This document shows positions 8,061-15,624 of a stretch of 19,510 nt of DNA, piece by piece (the stretch's first letter is position 1; every line of letters begins with the position of its first letter). The translations under genes and the position numbers were made by a program. The DNA is from Dokdonella_A sp040002595. GTDB lineage: Bacteria; Pseudomonadota; Gammaproteobacteria; Xanthomonadales; Rhodanobacteraceae. The notes below the pieces were generated by a model that made no database searches, was not told the DNA's origin, and worked only from the letters and a program-made list of their open reading frames with translations. Location of the stretch: the NCBI GenBank assembly GCA_040002595.1, contig JBDUED010000025.1:1-19510 (forward strand). Direction: 5' to 3'.

Positions 8061-8486
8061 TCACTGTCCCTTCGTTGTGCAGGCAACGTATTCGCTCTGT
8101 GTGACCTGATCATCGTGGTTGGCATCGCATAACGTGAAGTTTTGCCTCAACCACGGATCAGTGCGGGCCTGATCCATCGTCAAGGTGCCGGCCTTGTCGC
8201 GGTCGAGCATTTCGAATGGCGTGATGGGCATGCCCGACGAGCCAAGTTGCGCGCCTTGCGTGGCCGCAGCGCTGCCTTGCGCCACCACATTGTTTTCCTC
8301 AATGGGCACGGTGTTGCCTTGCGGTGGATCCTTATGCAGCGGCGGCGGCGGATAAGGCGTCGGCGCACTGGCTGTACTGCTTGGCAGCGGCGGGGGCGGC
8401 GCCGCCGGTAGACCGGTCTGCGCAACCACGTACGCGGTTGCGACGGAAAGGGCGAAGGTGGCGATGACGATGGCAGTGGTTTTCAT
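8061..8486 (-). CDS. Exported EF-hand calcium-binding protein
   Basis: A 141-residue protein. The start at 8486 gives a good signal peptide (MKTTAIVIATFALSVATAYV, probably cleaved near VVA-Q); no strong Shine-Dalgarno is visible. A proline-rich segment (about 28-55) follows. Two EF-hand loops lie in the C-terminal half: DRDKAGTLTMDQ (weaker, with Ala at one usual ligand position) and DANHDDQVTQSE (D1, N3, D5 and E12 ligands present). It should act in the periplasm or as a surface-associated protein. A cysteine in the second EF-hand region and one near the C-terminus (YVACTT) could form a disulfide. It converges with the kinase gene. Calcium binding is inferred from motifs; the role is unknown. 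Confidence 0.85.
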   Translation of the reverse strand: MKTTAIVIATFALSVATAYVVAQTGLPAAPPPPLPSSTASAPTPYPPPPLHKDPPQGNTVPIEENNVVAQGSAAATQGAQLGSSGMPITPFEMLDRDKAGTLTMDQARTDPWLRQNFTLCDANHDDQVTQSEYVACTTKGQ

Positions 8487-8799
8487 GGACAGATGCCGTT
8501 GCTGAAGGAAGCGGAATGGGTGTCCGCGACAAGGTATGGGTGTTTCCGTCCACCCCATACAGCAGGTTCCGTGCCGACCTCTGACGCGCGGCGTCCGCGC
8601 TGGTGCGTCGCGTTCCCGGGGCATTTGAGCGGCGGATTGAGCGGGCATCCTGCGTCCAAGTGCTGACAATCTTCCTTCCGCATAGAAAGATTTACGCGCG
8701 ACGTTTCGCAATGCAACGGTATCGCGCATTCCAGCGCCACCACAGACGGGAACACGAAGCTTCAGCCGCGATGAACATTGGTCCTGCGACAATGGACGC
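8487..8799. other. Divergent intergenic region between the EF-hand gene and egtB
   Basis: These 313 bases should hold the promoters of both divergent genes. No gene was recognised. TTGAGCGG occurs twice as a direct repeat at 8625-8632 and 8637-8644 (12-base period), which could be a regulator site but may be chance. CTGACA at about 8662 resembles a -35 box facing egtB, but no good -10 was found at the right spacing. Confidence 0.4.
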
Positions 8800-10092
8800 A
8801 TGGACCGCGCAACCCATTCCCTGGCCGAACGCATCTCCACATGGATGGACGCGCGCATGCGCACCGATGCGCTGTTCGATCTCATTTCCGACGCGGGCTT
8901 GTCGGAGCGGCCGATCGCGGACCGGCATCGGTTCGTGTTTTATCTTGGACATCTGGAGGCGTTCGACTGGAATCTGCTCAGCCCCCATCTCGATGGAGCG
9001 CGCGCCCCATGCGAACTGGACAGCTTGTTCGCCTTCGGCATTGATCCCGAACACGACCATCCGCAGGACGTGCCCGGCGACTGGCCCGACATCGCGACGA
9101 TTCGCGCGTACAACCGGCGCGCGCGCGATGATCTCGATCATCTGCTCGCCGATGCAGCGGATTCAGCCTTGCACACCCTGCTCGACATCGCGATCGAACA
9201 TCGCCTGATGCACGTTGAAACCCTGGGTTACCTGCTGGCGCAATCGCGTGCGCCGCGTCCCGTACGCGCCGCCTTGCCGGCGCGTGAGCATGTCCACTCG
9301 CAGATGATCCGGATCCCGGCCGGAGTCGCGACGCTTGGCGTCGCCCGCGACATGCACGGGTCATTCGCCTGGGACAACGAATATGGGCAGCATGAGGTGC
9401 GGGTGCCCGAATTCGAAATTGATCGCTGCATGGTGACGAATCGAGACTGGCTGCAGTTCATGCAGGCCGGCGGTTATGACGACACCCGCCACTGGACTGC
9501 GACCGATTGGACGTGGCGTTGCGACGACGGCATCGATCATCCGGCATCGTGGCGTTGCATCGACGGGCAATGGCACGCGCGCACATTGACCGATGTGCTG
9601 CCGCTTCCGCCCGAATGGCCGGTCTACGTCAGCCACGCCGAGGCGAGCGCCTATGCGCGCTGGTCGGGTCTGCAACTGCCAAGCGAAGCGCAGTGGCATC
9701 GCGCCGCGTTCGGCACGCGTGGCGGTCAGGAACGCGCCTATCCCTGGGGTGACGCAGCGCCCGCCGCTCAATACGGCAATTTCGGATTTCGTTCGCGTGA
9801 CCCGTGCGCAGTTGACGCGGATCCCGATGGCGACAGTGGATTCGGTGTGCGCGGTCTCGTCGGCAACGGCTGGGAATGGACGTGCAGCGTATTCGCGCCG
9901 TTCGACGGATTCTCGCCGTCACCGTTTTATCCCGGCTATTCGGCCGATTTTTTTGATGGCCGCCACTACGTGCTCAAGGGCGGCTGCGCACTCACCGCGG
10001 CGCGCTTGCTGCGCCGATCGTTTCGCAACTGGTTTCGGCCACACTACCCCTATGTGTTCGCCGGATTTCGCTGCGTCAGGAATTTGAAATGA
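8800..10092 (+). CDS. egtB: Ergothioneine biosynthesis sulfoxide synthase EgtB
   Basis: A 430-residue non-haem iron enzyme that joins trimethylhistidine (hercynine) to a thiol using O2, the central step of ergothioneine synthesis. The N-terminal DinB-like domain carries the three expected iron ligands, H51 (YLGHLEAFDW), H134 and H138 (IEHRLMHVET), at the same numbers I recall for the mycobacterial enzyme. The C-terminal formylglycine-generating-enzyme-like domain shows PSEAQWHRAAF, YPWGD, GLVGNGWEW and FRNWFRPHYP. No Shine-Dalgarno is visible before the ATG at 8800. The stop overlaps egtD (ATGA). Residues that I recall as Asp and Arg for gamma-glutamylcysteine binding appear here as F412 and Y416, which may mean cysteine is the thiol donor. 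OvoA is a relative, but the separate methyltransferase and length fit EgtB. Confidence 0.92.
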   Translation: MDRATHSLAERISTWMDARMRTDALFDLISDAGLSERPIADRHRFVFYLGHLEAFDWNLLSPHLDGARAPCELDSLFAFGIDPEHDHPQDVPGDWPDIATIRAYNRRARDDLDHLLADAADSALHTLLDIAIEHRLMHVETLGYLLAQSRAPRPVRAALPAREHVHSQMIRIPAGVATLGVARDMHGSFAWDNEYGQHEVRVPEFEIDRCMVTNRDWLQFMQAGGYDDTRHWTATDWTWRCDDGIDHPASWRCIDGQWHARTLTDVLPLPPEWPVYVSHAEASAYARWSGLQLPSEAQWHRAAFGTRGGQERAYPWGDAAPAAQYGNFGFRSRDPCAVDADPDGDSGFGVRGLVGNGWEWTCSVFAPFDGFSPSPFYPGYSADFFDGRHYVLKGGCALTAARLLRRSFRNWFRPHYPYVFAGFRCVRNLK

Positions 10093-11057
10093 TCCAGGCC
10101 AATGTTTCCACCGCGCTGCCAATCGATCGATTTGCGCAGGACGTCCGGGCGGGACTGTGTCACAGCGGCCAGAAAACCCTGCCGCCGAAATATTTCTATG
10201 ATGATCTCGGCTCCGCACTCTTCGACGCGATTACCTGCCTGCCAGAATACGGCATCACGCGCGCCGAACGGCGCTTGCTCGAAAATCATGCGGTCGAGAT
10301 TGCGCAGCGTGCGCCCGCGCCACTGGTGATTGAACTAGGCAGCGGCAGCGCCGCGAAAACCCGTTGCGTGCTCGAGGCGTTGCTGCATCGCACGAGGGTG
10401 GATTACTGCAGCGTGGAAATCTCGCGTGCCGCGCTCGACCAGTCGCACCGCGCACTCAAGGATTTGCCCGGATTGCGCGTACACGGCATCGCTGCCGACT
10501 ATCTCGACGGTCTCGAGGAAGCATTGCAGAGGCGTCCGCCACAGGCGTCTGTTTTGGTCCTGTTCCTCGGTAGCTCGCTGGGCAACTTCGAGCATGCCAG
10601 TGCGCGGCAATTCCTGCGCAACGTGCGAAGTGCGTTGCGTTCGCACGACAGCCTTCTGCTCGGCAACGATCTGCTCAAACCCGAAGCGAGCCTGCTCTGC
10701 GCCTACGACGATGCGTTGGGCGTGACGGCAGCATTCAATCTCAATGTGCTGTTGCGCATGAATCGCGAACTCGGCGCGGATTTCGTGCTGCCAAATTTTC
10801 GCCACTGCGTGCGATTCGTACATGAGCGAGGCGATGTCGAGATGCACATCGAATCGACTTGCGACCAAATTGTGCGCTTTCGAGAAATAGGATTTTCCGT
10901 GCCACTACGCAAAGGCGAAACGATTCACACCGAAAGCAGCCACAAGTATTCGCTGGCCGAAATCGACGCGCTGGCGCAGACGAGCGGATTCGAGCGCCGC
11001 GCGCAGTGGTGCGATGAGGAATGGCCTTTTGCAAGCACGCTGCTGGTGGCGGTGTGA
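10089..11057 (+). CDS. egtD: L-histidine N-alpha-methyltransferase EgtD
   Basis: A 322-residue, full-length enzyme that trimethylates histidine to hercynine with SAM, the first step of ergothioneine synthesis. Visible features are KYFYDDLGSALFDAIT and LPEYGITRAE near the N-terminus (Y37 and Y54 probably match the two substrate-contacting tyrosines of the mycobacterial enzyme), the SAM motif VIELGSGSAAKT, FLGSSLGNFE, FNLNVLLRMN and the C-terminal HTESSHKYSL that holds the Glu and Ser binding the histidine substrate. The ATG overlaps the egtB stop, so synthesis is coupled and both enzymes would be made together. No gene for EgtA, EgtC or a C-S lyase (EgtE) is in the window. No intrinsic terminator was seen after it. 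Confidence 0.95.
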   Translation: MIQANVSTALPIDRFAQDVRAGLCHSGQKTLPPKYFYDDLGSALFDAITCLPEYGITRAERRLLENHAVEIAQRAPAPLVIELGSGSAAKTRCVLEALLHRTRVDYCSVEISRAALDQSHRALKDLPGLRVHGIAADYLDGLEEALQRRPPQASVLVLFLGSSLGNFEHASARQFLRNVRSALRSHDSLLLGNDLLKPEASLLCAYDDALGVTAAFNLNVLLRMNRELGADFVLPNFRHCVRFVHERGDVEMHIESTCDQIVRFREIGFSVPLRKGETIHTESSHKYSLAEIDALAQTSGFERRAQWCDEEWPFASTLLVAV

Positions 11058-11148
11058 TCGCCTGATTGAGTTGTACCGCGCTATCGGCTGCGCCCTCCAT
11101 TCTGCTGAAGTCTGCATCGATCACGCCGTGTCGCCTCAATTCAGACGT

Positions 11149-11778
11149 TCAATGACGAGGCGAATACCATTCGATTACCGCTTGCGGCAGCGTGGACTCG
11201 AGCGCGCAGCCCATCGTTGCATACGCATCGAGCGCATTGCGCAACACCCGTTCTATCGCGATTGCCTCGCTGCCGCCGGGCGCAACCTGGGTCGCGTAGA
11301 CAAGGGCATCAAGCTGATGCGCTGACCAGTCGAACAGAAGGTGTTGCCGCAACTCCAGTTGCTCTCGCAACCATTGCCGCAGCGGCGCGTGCACGCAATA
11401 ACCTTGCCGCGCGAGTTCCGCCGCCGCGTCGCGCAACGAGTCGAACGCGCCGCGATACCATTCGGTGTGCCCGGCTGCGCTGCGCGGCACCAGCAACGGC
11501 GCCGGCGCGCTGTGATCGGCGACGCGCTCGCCGAGCAGACGCTCTATTCGCCGCGCATCCTTGACCCGATCGGTCTCGATCAGGAATGCGCGGTCCAGAT
11601 CAAAGAAGTCGAAATAACGCGCATACAGGGTCTGCAGGCGTTCGAGCGGCGTGCGAGAAAAGCCGATTTTCAGCAATTCCTCGTCACGACACGGCGCCAC
11701 GTACACGTAGGCGCGCGCTTGGCTCGACGCGCGCGGGCGAGACTCACCGCGATCGATTCTGAAAGTCCGGGCTGTCAT
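11149..11778 (-). CDS. GIY-YIG-like (T5orf172/MUG113 type) hypothetical protein
   Basis: A 209-residue protein starting at ATG 11778 (MTARTFRID); a longer frame upstream overlaps the divergent SDR gene and was not used. Residues about 22-110 look like the GIY-YIG nuclease superfamily in its T5orf172/MUG113 form: AYVYVAPC replaces the GIY/YIG pair, then LLKIGFSRTPLERL with its Arg, then ARRIERLLGERV with a possible catalytic Glu, and EWYRGAF. The C-terminal half (about 120-209) is helical and unrecognised. No Shine-Dalgarno is evident. It converges with egtD and is divergent from the SDR gene, so it is probably transcribed alone. Members of this superfamily are often not characterised, and nuclease activity is not assured. 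Confidence 0.7.
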   Translation of the reverse strand: MTARTFRIDRGESRPRASSQARAYVYVAPCRDEELLKIGFSRTPLERLQTLYARYFDFFDLDRAFLIETDRVKDARRIERLLGERVADHSAPAPLLVPRSAAGHTEWYRGAFDSLRDAAAELARQGYCVHAPLRQWLREQLELRQHLLFDWSAHQLDALVYATQVAPGGSEAIAIERVLRNALDAYATMGCALESTLPQAVIEWYSPRH

Positions 11779-11815
11779 GGTGCGCGCTGGATTATGATCG
11801 GGTTTCCCGCAACAT

Positions 11816-11819
11816 GGAG
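11816..11819 (+). promoter_or_regulatory. Ribosome binding site that decides the SDR start
   Basis: GGAG here lies six bases before the ATG at 11826, ideal spacing. The GGAG overlaps an earlier in-frame ATG (11814), which would be the naive start call; that upstream ATG lacks its own ribosome binding site and is more likely part of the leader. Confidence 0.75.
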
Positions 11820-11825
11820 CAGCCG

Positions 11826-12515
11826 ATGACTCTCGAAGGAAAACTGATTGCAGTGACCGGCGCATTCGGCGCCCTGGGTGCGGCGGTTACACATGCGGCG
11901 CTGGCCGCCGGCGCGAAGGTGGCAGCCATTGACCGGGCAGACGCACCCTCTGAGACCCTCGGGGCGGCGAAGATTTTCGGCGGCGTCGATCTGGGCGATG
12001 CGGAATCGGCACGCGTGACGCTTGACCAAGTCGCGCAGTCGCTCGGCGGTCTGGATGGTCTCGTCAATATCGCCGGAGCGTTCCGCTGGCAAACGCTTGC
12101 CGATGGCGATCTGGATACATGGGACTTGCTCTACCGCGTGAACCTGCGCACGGCGGCGGCTTCGAGCAAGGCTGCGCTGCCGCATCTGCGCCAACGCGGC
12201 GGCGGGCGCATCGTCAATATCGGCGCCGCAGGCGCAGTCAAGGCGGCCGCCGGCATGGGCGCCTATGCCGCGTCGAAAGCGGGCGTCGCCCGCTTCACCG
12301 AAGCCCTGGCCGAGGAACTCAAGGATGATCGCATCACCGTCAATGCGGTGCTGCCAAGCATCATCGACACGCCACCCAATCGGGCCGACATGCCGACGTC
12401 GGACTTCGAGCGTTGGGTCAAGCCCGCACAGCTTGCCGATGTCATCGTGTTCCTGCTTTCAGATCAGGCAGCCGCGATTACCGGCGCGCTCTTGCCAGTG
12501 GTCGGGCGCGTTTGA
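11826..12515 (+). CDS. Short-chain dehydrogenase/reductase (SDR) family protein
   Basis: A 229-residue Rossmann-fold protein. The cofactor motif is TGAFGALG near the N-terminus, NIAGAF stands for the NNAG motif, and the catalytic YxxxK is present in GAYAASKAGVARF. The serine usually found 12-13 residues before the tyrosine is absent: the segment reads VNIGAAGAVKAAAGMGAY, with alanine at the expected site. I believe close relatives share this feature, so it may define a subfamily rather than a broken enzyme, but turnover could be altered or lost. The C-terminal part (TVNAVLPSIIDTP, then FLLSDQAAAITGALLPVVG) is typical of full-length SDRs. It appears to be a single gene; the substrate is unknown. 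Confidence 0.88.
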   Translation: MTLEGKLIAVTGAFGALGAAVTHAALAAGAKVAAIDRADAPSETLGAAKIFGGVDLGDAESARVTLDQVAQSLGGLDGLVNIAGAFRWQTLADGDLDTWDLLYRVNLRTAAASSKAALPHLRQRGGGRIVNIGAAGAVKAAAGMGAYAASKAGVARFTEALAEELKDDRITVNAVLPSIIDTPPNRADMPTSDFERWVKPAQLADVIVFLLSDQAAAITGALLPVVGRV

Positions 12516-12623
12516 CGCGGGGAGCTTCGGAGTTTATGTCTTCGTGAGTTGAATCGATCGCGCCAAACCCCGATCGATACGTAGCGGCGTTGCACTTCCG
12601 TGAACCATCGAACGGGAGGCGCC

Positions 12624-13280
12624 ATGATCGTGCGTACGCAGACCCACGCGACACCCCTGGACTGGCAACGCGTCGCGGCCCTGAGCAGCAGCTTCGCCTT
12701 GCATGTGCTCGCGGTCGCGATTGTCGCGATACCGTTGGCGCGATCGCTGCCGCGCGCGCCATCCGTACCTATCGACGTGACGCTCGTCACGCTGCAGCCG
12801 CCCGTGCTCGCGTTGCCGCAACCGCCCGATCCGTTGCCTTTGCCGCACACCCCCGTCGTGAGGCAGCCGCCAACGCCGATCATGCGGACACGAGTTGCAG
12901 CCAATCCCGCTGCGCTGCCGATCGAACCTTCGACGATGACGGTTGCGGTCACGCCAGCGCCGATCTCGGCGTCTGCCACGCCGGTCGCAACCGCAGCCGG
13001 TCAATCGCGCGTTCTTGCCTACGACGGCGCGCTGCACCTGCGTTATCCCGTGACGGCCTTGCGCGAACACCAACAAGGCCGCGTCTTGCTCCGCGTTCTC
13101 GTCGATGCCGAGGGCCGCGTGCAACGCATCCAGATCGAGCGTGGCAGTGGCCATGCGCAGCTCGACATGGCTGCGCGCGAAGCGGTGCAGGCGGCGCACT
13201 TCCGACCGGTGCTCAAAGACGGCAAGCCGGTCCCGGCCTGGGGATTGGTACCCATCGAGTTTCGTCTTGATCGCTCTTGA
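12624..13280 (+). CDS. TonB family energy-transducing protein
   Basis: A 218-residue inner-membrane/periplasmic protein. The ATG at 12624 has GGGAGG four bases upstream; the in-frame GTG at 12600 is less likely. Order of parts: a short cytoplasmic tail, one membrane helix (FALHVLAVAIVAIPLA, about 25-40), a proline-rich periplasmic spacer (about 50-100), a linker rich in Ala/Thr/Pro, and a TonB C-terminal domain (about 135-218) with LRYPVTALREHQQGRVLLRV and AAREAVQAAHFRPV. TonB proteins couple the proton motive force to outer-membrane receptors through ExbB/ExbD; neither exbB nor a receptor gene is nearby. Several TonB paralogues per genome are usual in Xanthomonadales, so I give no gene symbol. 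Confidence 0.88.
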   Translation: MIVRTQTHATPLDWQRVAALSSSFALHVLAVAIVAIPLARSLPRAPSVPIDVTLVTLQPPVLALPQPPDPLPLPHTPVVRQPPTPIMRTRVAANPAALPIEPSTMTVAVTPAPISASATPVATAAGQSRVLAYDGALHLRYPVTALREHQQGRVLLRVLVDAEGRVQRIQIERGSGHAQLDMAAREAVQAAHFRPVLKDGKPVPAWGLVPIEFRLDRS

Positions 13281-13474
13281 AAAAGCGGTCGGAGCTGCAC
13301 CAGCCGCGTGCACGTGCGTGGGATTCAAATGAATTGCGCTGAATCGGCAAAAGCATCGCGGCGCCTTCTGCCGCTCCACACAATGGTGCAACACCGATCG
13401 GGTACTGTATCGTCGCCTATCACGTTCGTGATGTGCCATCGCACCGATTGCTTGCGCGGCACGAAGGGATTTTT

Positions 13475-13969
13475 TTGACCTTGGATCTGCAAATTCTCTG
13501 GTACGTGCTCGCAGCGCTGCTGATCGTGATCGGCATAGTCGGCACCGTGTTGCCGATCCTGCCCGGTGTACCCATAGTGTTCGCTGGCATGTTGCTCGCA
13601 GCCTGGGCCGATCATTTCGCGCATGTCGGCAAAATCACCCTGATCGTGCTTGGCATGCTCAGCGTGCTTGCGCTGGCAATCGATTTTGTTGCCGGCATGC
13701 TTGGCGCAAAGCGCGTTGGCGCGAGTCGCTACGCACTGCTCGGCGCGCTGGTCGGCAGCATCATTGGACTCTTTTTCGGCATTCCCGGCCTGCTCCTCGG
13801 GCCCTTCGTCGGCGCGCTGCTTGGCGAGCTTGTCGCTGGCGGCAACTTGCGCAGGGCCACCGGCGTCGGTGTCGGTGCGTGGCTTGGTTTCGTGGTCGGC
13901 GCGGCAGCAAAGATTGGCGTGTGTTTCGCGATGCTTGGCGTGTTCGCGTTCGCCTTTCTCGTAGGCTGA
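13475..13969 (+). CDS. DUF456 family membrane protein
   Basis: A 164-residue integral membrane protein. I chose the TTG at 13475 because GAAGGG lies a few bases upstream at proper spacing and the protein then begins MTLDLQILWYVLAALL, which fits the family; the in-frame GTG at 13433 would add 14 residues without a ribosome binding site. Hydrophobic segments run at about 5-45, 50-75 and 80-160, including the conserved TVLPILPGVPIVFAGMLLA and glycine-rich GLFFGIPGLLLGPFVGALLG repeats characteristic of DUF456 proteins. The family has no settled function. It converges with the GFA-type gene; no operon partner is apparent. Confidence 0.87.
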   Translation: MTLDLQILWYVLAALLIVIGIVGTVLPILPGVPIVFAGMLLAAWADHFAHVGKITLIVLGMLSVLALAIDFVAGMLGAKRVGASRYALLGALVGSIIGLFFGIPGLLLGPFVGALLGELVAGGNLRRATGVGVGAWLGFVVGAAAKIGVCFAMLGVFAFAFLVG

Positions 13970-14033
13970 ACGGGAAAAGAACCGTATGCGGCTTGGTCGG
14001 CTACGACGTGGTGGCCGCACAGACGCGTGCGAC

Positions 14034-14441
14034 CTACTGTCTTGAAAGATGCGCGATTGCCGCTTCGCTTTCCTCGCGGTGCGCGTCATCGAACGGCATC
14101 ACGTCGACGCGTTCGATGTTTGCCGGATCGAGGCAGCGCACGTTCACGTCAACGCCATCAGGATTGGAGCGCGGAATATAGAAACTCTTGACTCCGCAGT
14201 GACGGCAGAATCGATGCCTTGCAGCATGGGTGTTGAAGGTGTATTCGCTCAACGCGTCCGCGCCGGCGAGCAGGCGAAATCGCGCCGCTGGCACGATCAG
14301 GTGGAGGAAACCGCTCATGCGGCAGATCGAACAGTTGCATTCGAGTGCGGCAATCACCGCCGACGCGTCGACCTCGAAGCGCACGATCCCGCAATGGCAC
14401 CCGCCACGATGAACGACCAGCGTTGTTTGTCTGTTGATCAT
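14034..14441 (-). CDS. GFA family (Mss4-like) zinc-binding protein
   Basis: A 135-residue protein. The zinc-binding cysteines of the GFA/Mss4-like fold are visible: GCHCG near residue 15, CNCSICR about 22 residues later, and CRHCGVKSFY near 80. The family is named for the proposed glutathione-dependent formaldehyde-activating enzyme, but most members, including this one, have no proven reaction. The start at 14441 was chosen because it puts the first cysteine motif at the usual distance; no good Shine-Dalgarno is seen, and an in-frame start 25 codons upstream is possible. A small ORF on the same strand ends 50 bases upstream and might be cotranscribed. Confidence 0.82.
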   Translation of the reverse strand: MINRQTTLVVHRGGCHCGIVRFEVDASAVIAALECNCSICRMSGFLHLIVPAARFRLLAGADALSEYTFNTHAARHRFCRHCGVKSFYIPRSNPDGVDVNVRCLDPANIERVDVMPFDDAHREESEAAIAHLSRQ

Positions 14442-14491
14442 GGCGGTTGATTGCGCTTGCGGAATGTTCGCGTTTCCAGCGTCAGTGGCGG

Positions 14492-14641
14492 CTAGTGGCG
14501 AAGCTGCCAAGCGCAACGCCGAGATTTCAGTCGCTGCCCTTCAAGCACATCGGGTAATCGCGCGCGTGCGGCGTGATCGGACGGTGATTTGAACGCAATT
14601 GGGCTTGCCGCAGCGGTCGCTGAGAAAAAAATCATGCGCAT
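14492..14641 (-). CDS. Possible small ORF, 49 aa, with a strong ribosome binding site
   Basis: ATG at 14641 is preceded by AGGAG at 8-base spacing, and CATAAT some 25 bases further upstream could be a -10 box. The 49-residue product starts MRMIFFSATAAASP and ends in a basic tail; I recognise no family. A run of seven Ts lies at codons 4-6, and a one-base change would switch to another frame (SDRCGKPNCVQ) that is open for about 25 more codons. It may be a small peptide gene upstream of the GFA gene, a decayed gene start, or chance. No other gene was seen in 14442-14784. Confidence 0.3.
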   Translation of the reverse strand: MRMIFFSATAAASPIAFKSPSDHAARARLPDVLEGQRLKSRRCAWQLRH

Positions 14642-14784
14642 GGTGTGATCTCCTATCCGCCAAAGCCGGATTATGGATGATCGCCCACACGCCTGCATCC
14701 GACACGTGCGCGCGAACATGCTGCGAGGTGCGGGACGCGGCGCGCACGCCGAAGTAAGCTGGATACCCCGGCTGGAGAACCGAG

Positions 14785-15624
14785 ATGAGCCACCTCGCTG
14801 CAGCAAAACCGGATGTGCTGATCCATCTGCGCCGCGCCGATGCGCCGACACGCGCAGGCAACGTCGGGCTCGCCCTCGCGCAGCGTCTCGGCGGGTGGGT
14901 GACCGGCTTGTGCGTGGTGCCGATCGCGCCAGTCGCGTTTGCCTCGCCCGAGGCCGTTGCGCTCTACGTCAACGAAGCCGACGAACTCTATCGCGAAGCC
15001 TTGCAATGTGCCCCGGCGTGGCGCGCACAACTCGACGCGTACGGCATCGAGGGTGAGTTGCAGGTCGCGCAGGGCGACACCATCGAGGCGTTGTGCCATG
15101 TTTCACGTTGGAGCGATCTGGTCGTCGTCGAACGTCCGCAACGGGTGCCCGATGCACCCGTTGGATGGGGCACCGTTTCGCGCACGGTGTTCGGCGTGTC
15201 CGCGCCGGTCGTGGTGGTTCCCGAAACCGCACCATGCGTTACGGTCGGTACGCATATTATTGTGGCGTGGAATCAGAGTCGCGAATCAATGCTGGCCATC
15301 CGCGGCGCGTTGCCTTTGCTGCTGCGGGCCGAGCGGGTCAGCGTGCTGGATGGCGATCCTGGCGAAAGTCCGTTCGGCTTGCGCTATCTGCCCAAACTTG
15401 ACCTGCGCGCGTGGTTGCAGCGACGCGGCGTGGCTGCGCAGTTTCAGCGTTTCAATGTGGACAAGGATCGTGGTGCTGCCCTGCTGGCTGCTGCACATGT
15501 CGCCGGCGCTGATCTCATCGTGATGGGTGCGTGGGGTCATTCGCGCATCGCCGAACTGGTGCTGGGCGGCGCCACACGCCATTTGTTCCAACACAGCGAC
15601 CTGCCGCTGCTGGTAGCGCATTGA
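14785..15624 (+). CDS. Universal stress protein, tandem UspA domains
   Basis: A 279-residue cytoplasmic protein, the length of two fused Usp domains. GGAGA lies about seven bases before the ATG. The N-terminal domain (about 1-145) is divergent and lacks a clear nucleotide-binding loop. The C-terminal domain (about 150-279) starts HIIVAWNQSRESMLAIRGAL and has a near-consensus ATP loop in MGAWGHSRIAELVLGGAT (GxxGx9G then G instead of the common S), followed by DLPLLVAH. Family members respond to stress and starvation, and some bind ATP. The stop shares a base with the start of the acetyltransferase (TGATG), so the two are coupled. Confidence 0.9.
   Translation: MSHLAAAKPDVLIHLRRADAPTRAGNVGLALAQRLGGWVTGLCVVPIAPVAFASPEAVALYVNEADELYREALQCAPAWRAQLDAYGIEGELQVAQGDTIEALCHVSRWSDLVVVERPQRVPDAPVGWGTVSRTVFGVSAPVVVVPETAPCVTVGTHIIVAWNQSRESMLAIRGALPLLLRAERVSVLDGDPGESPFGLRYLPKLDLRAWLQRRGVAAQFQRFNVDKDRGAALLAAAHVAGADLIVMGAWGHSRIAELVLGGATRHLFQHSDLPLLVAH

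Noticed and set aside
13433..13474. A GTG start for the DUF456 protein.
   Set aside because: The TTG at 13475 has a ribosome binding site and yields the typical family N-terminus.
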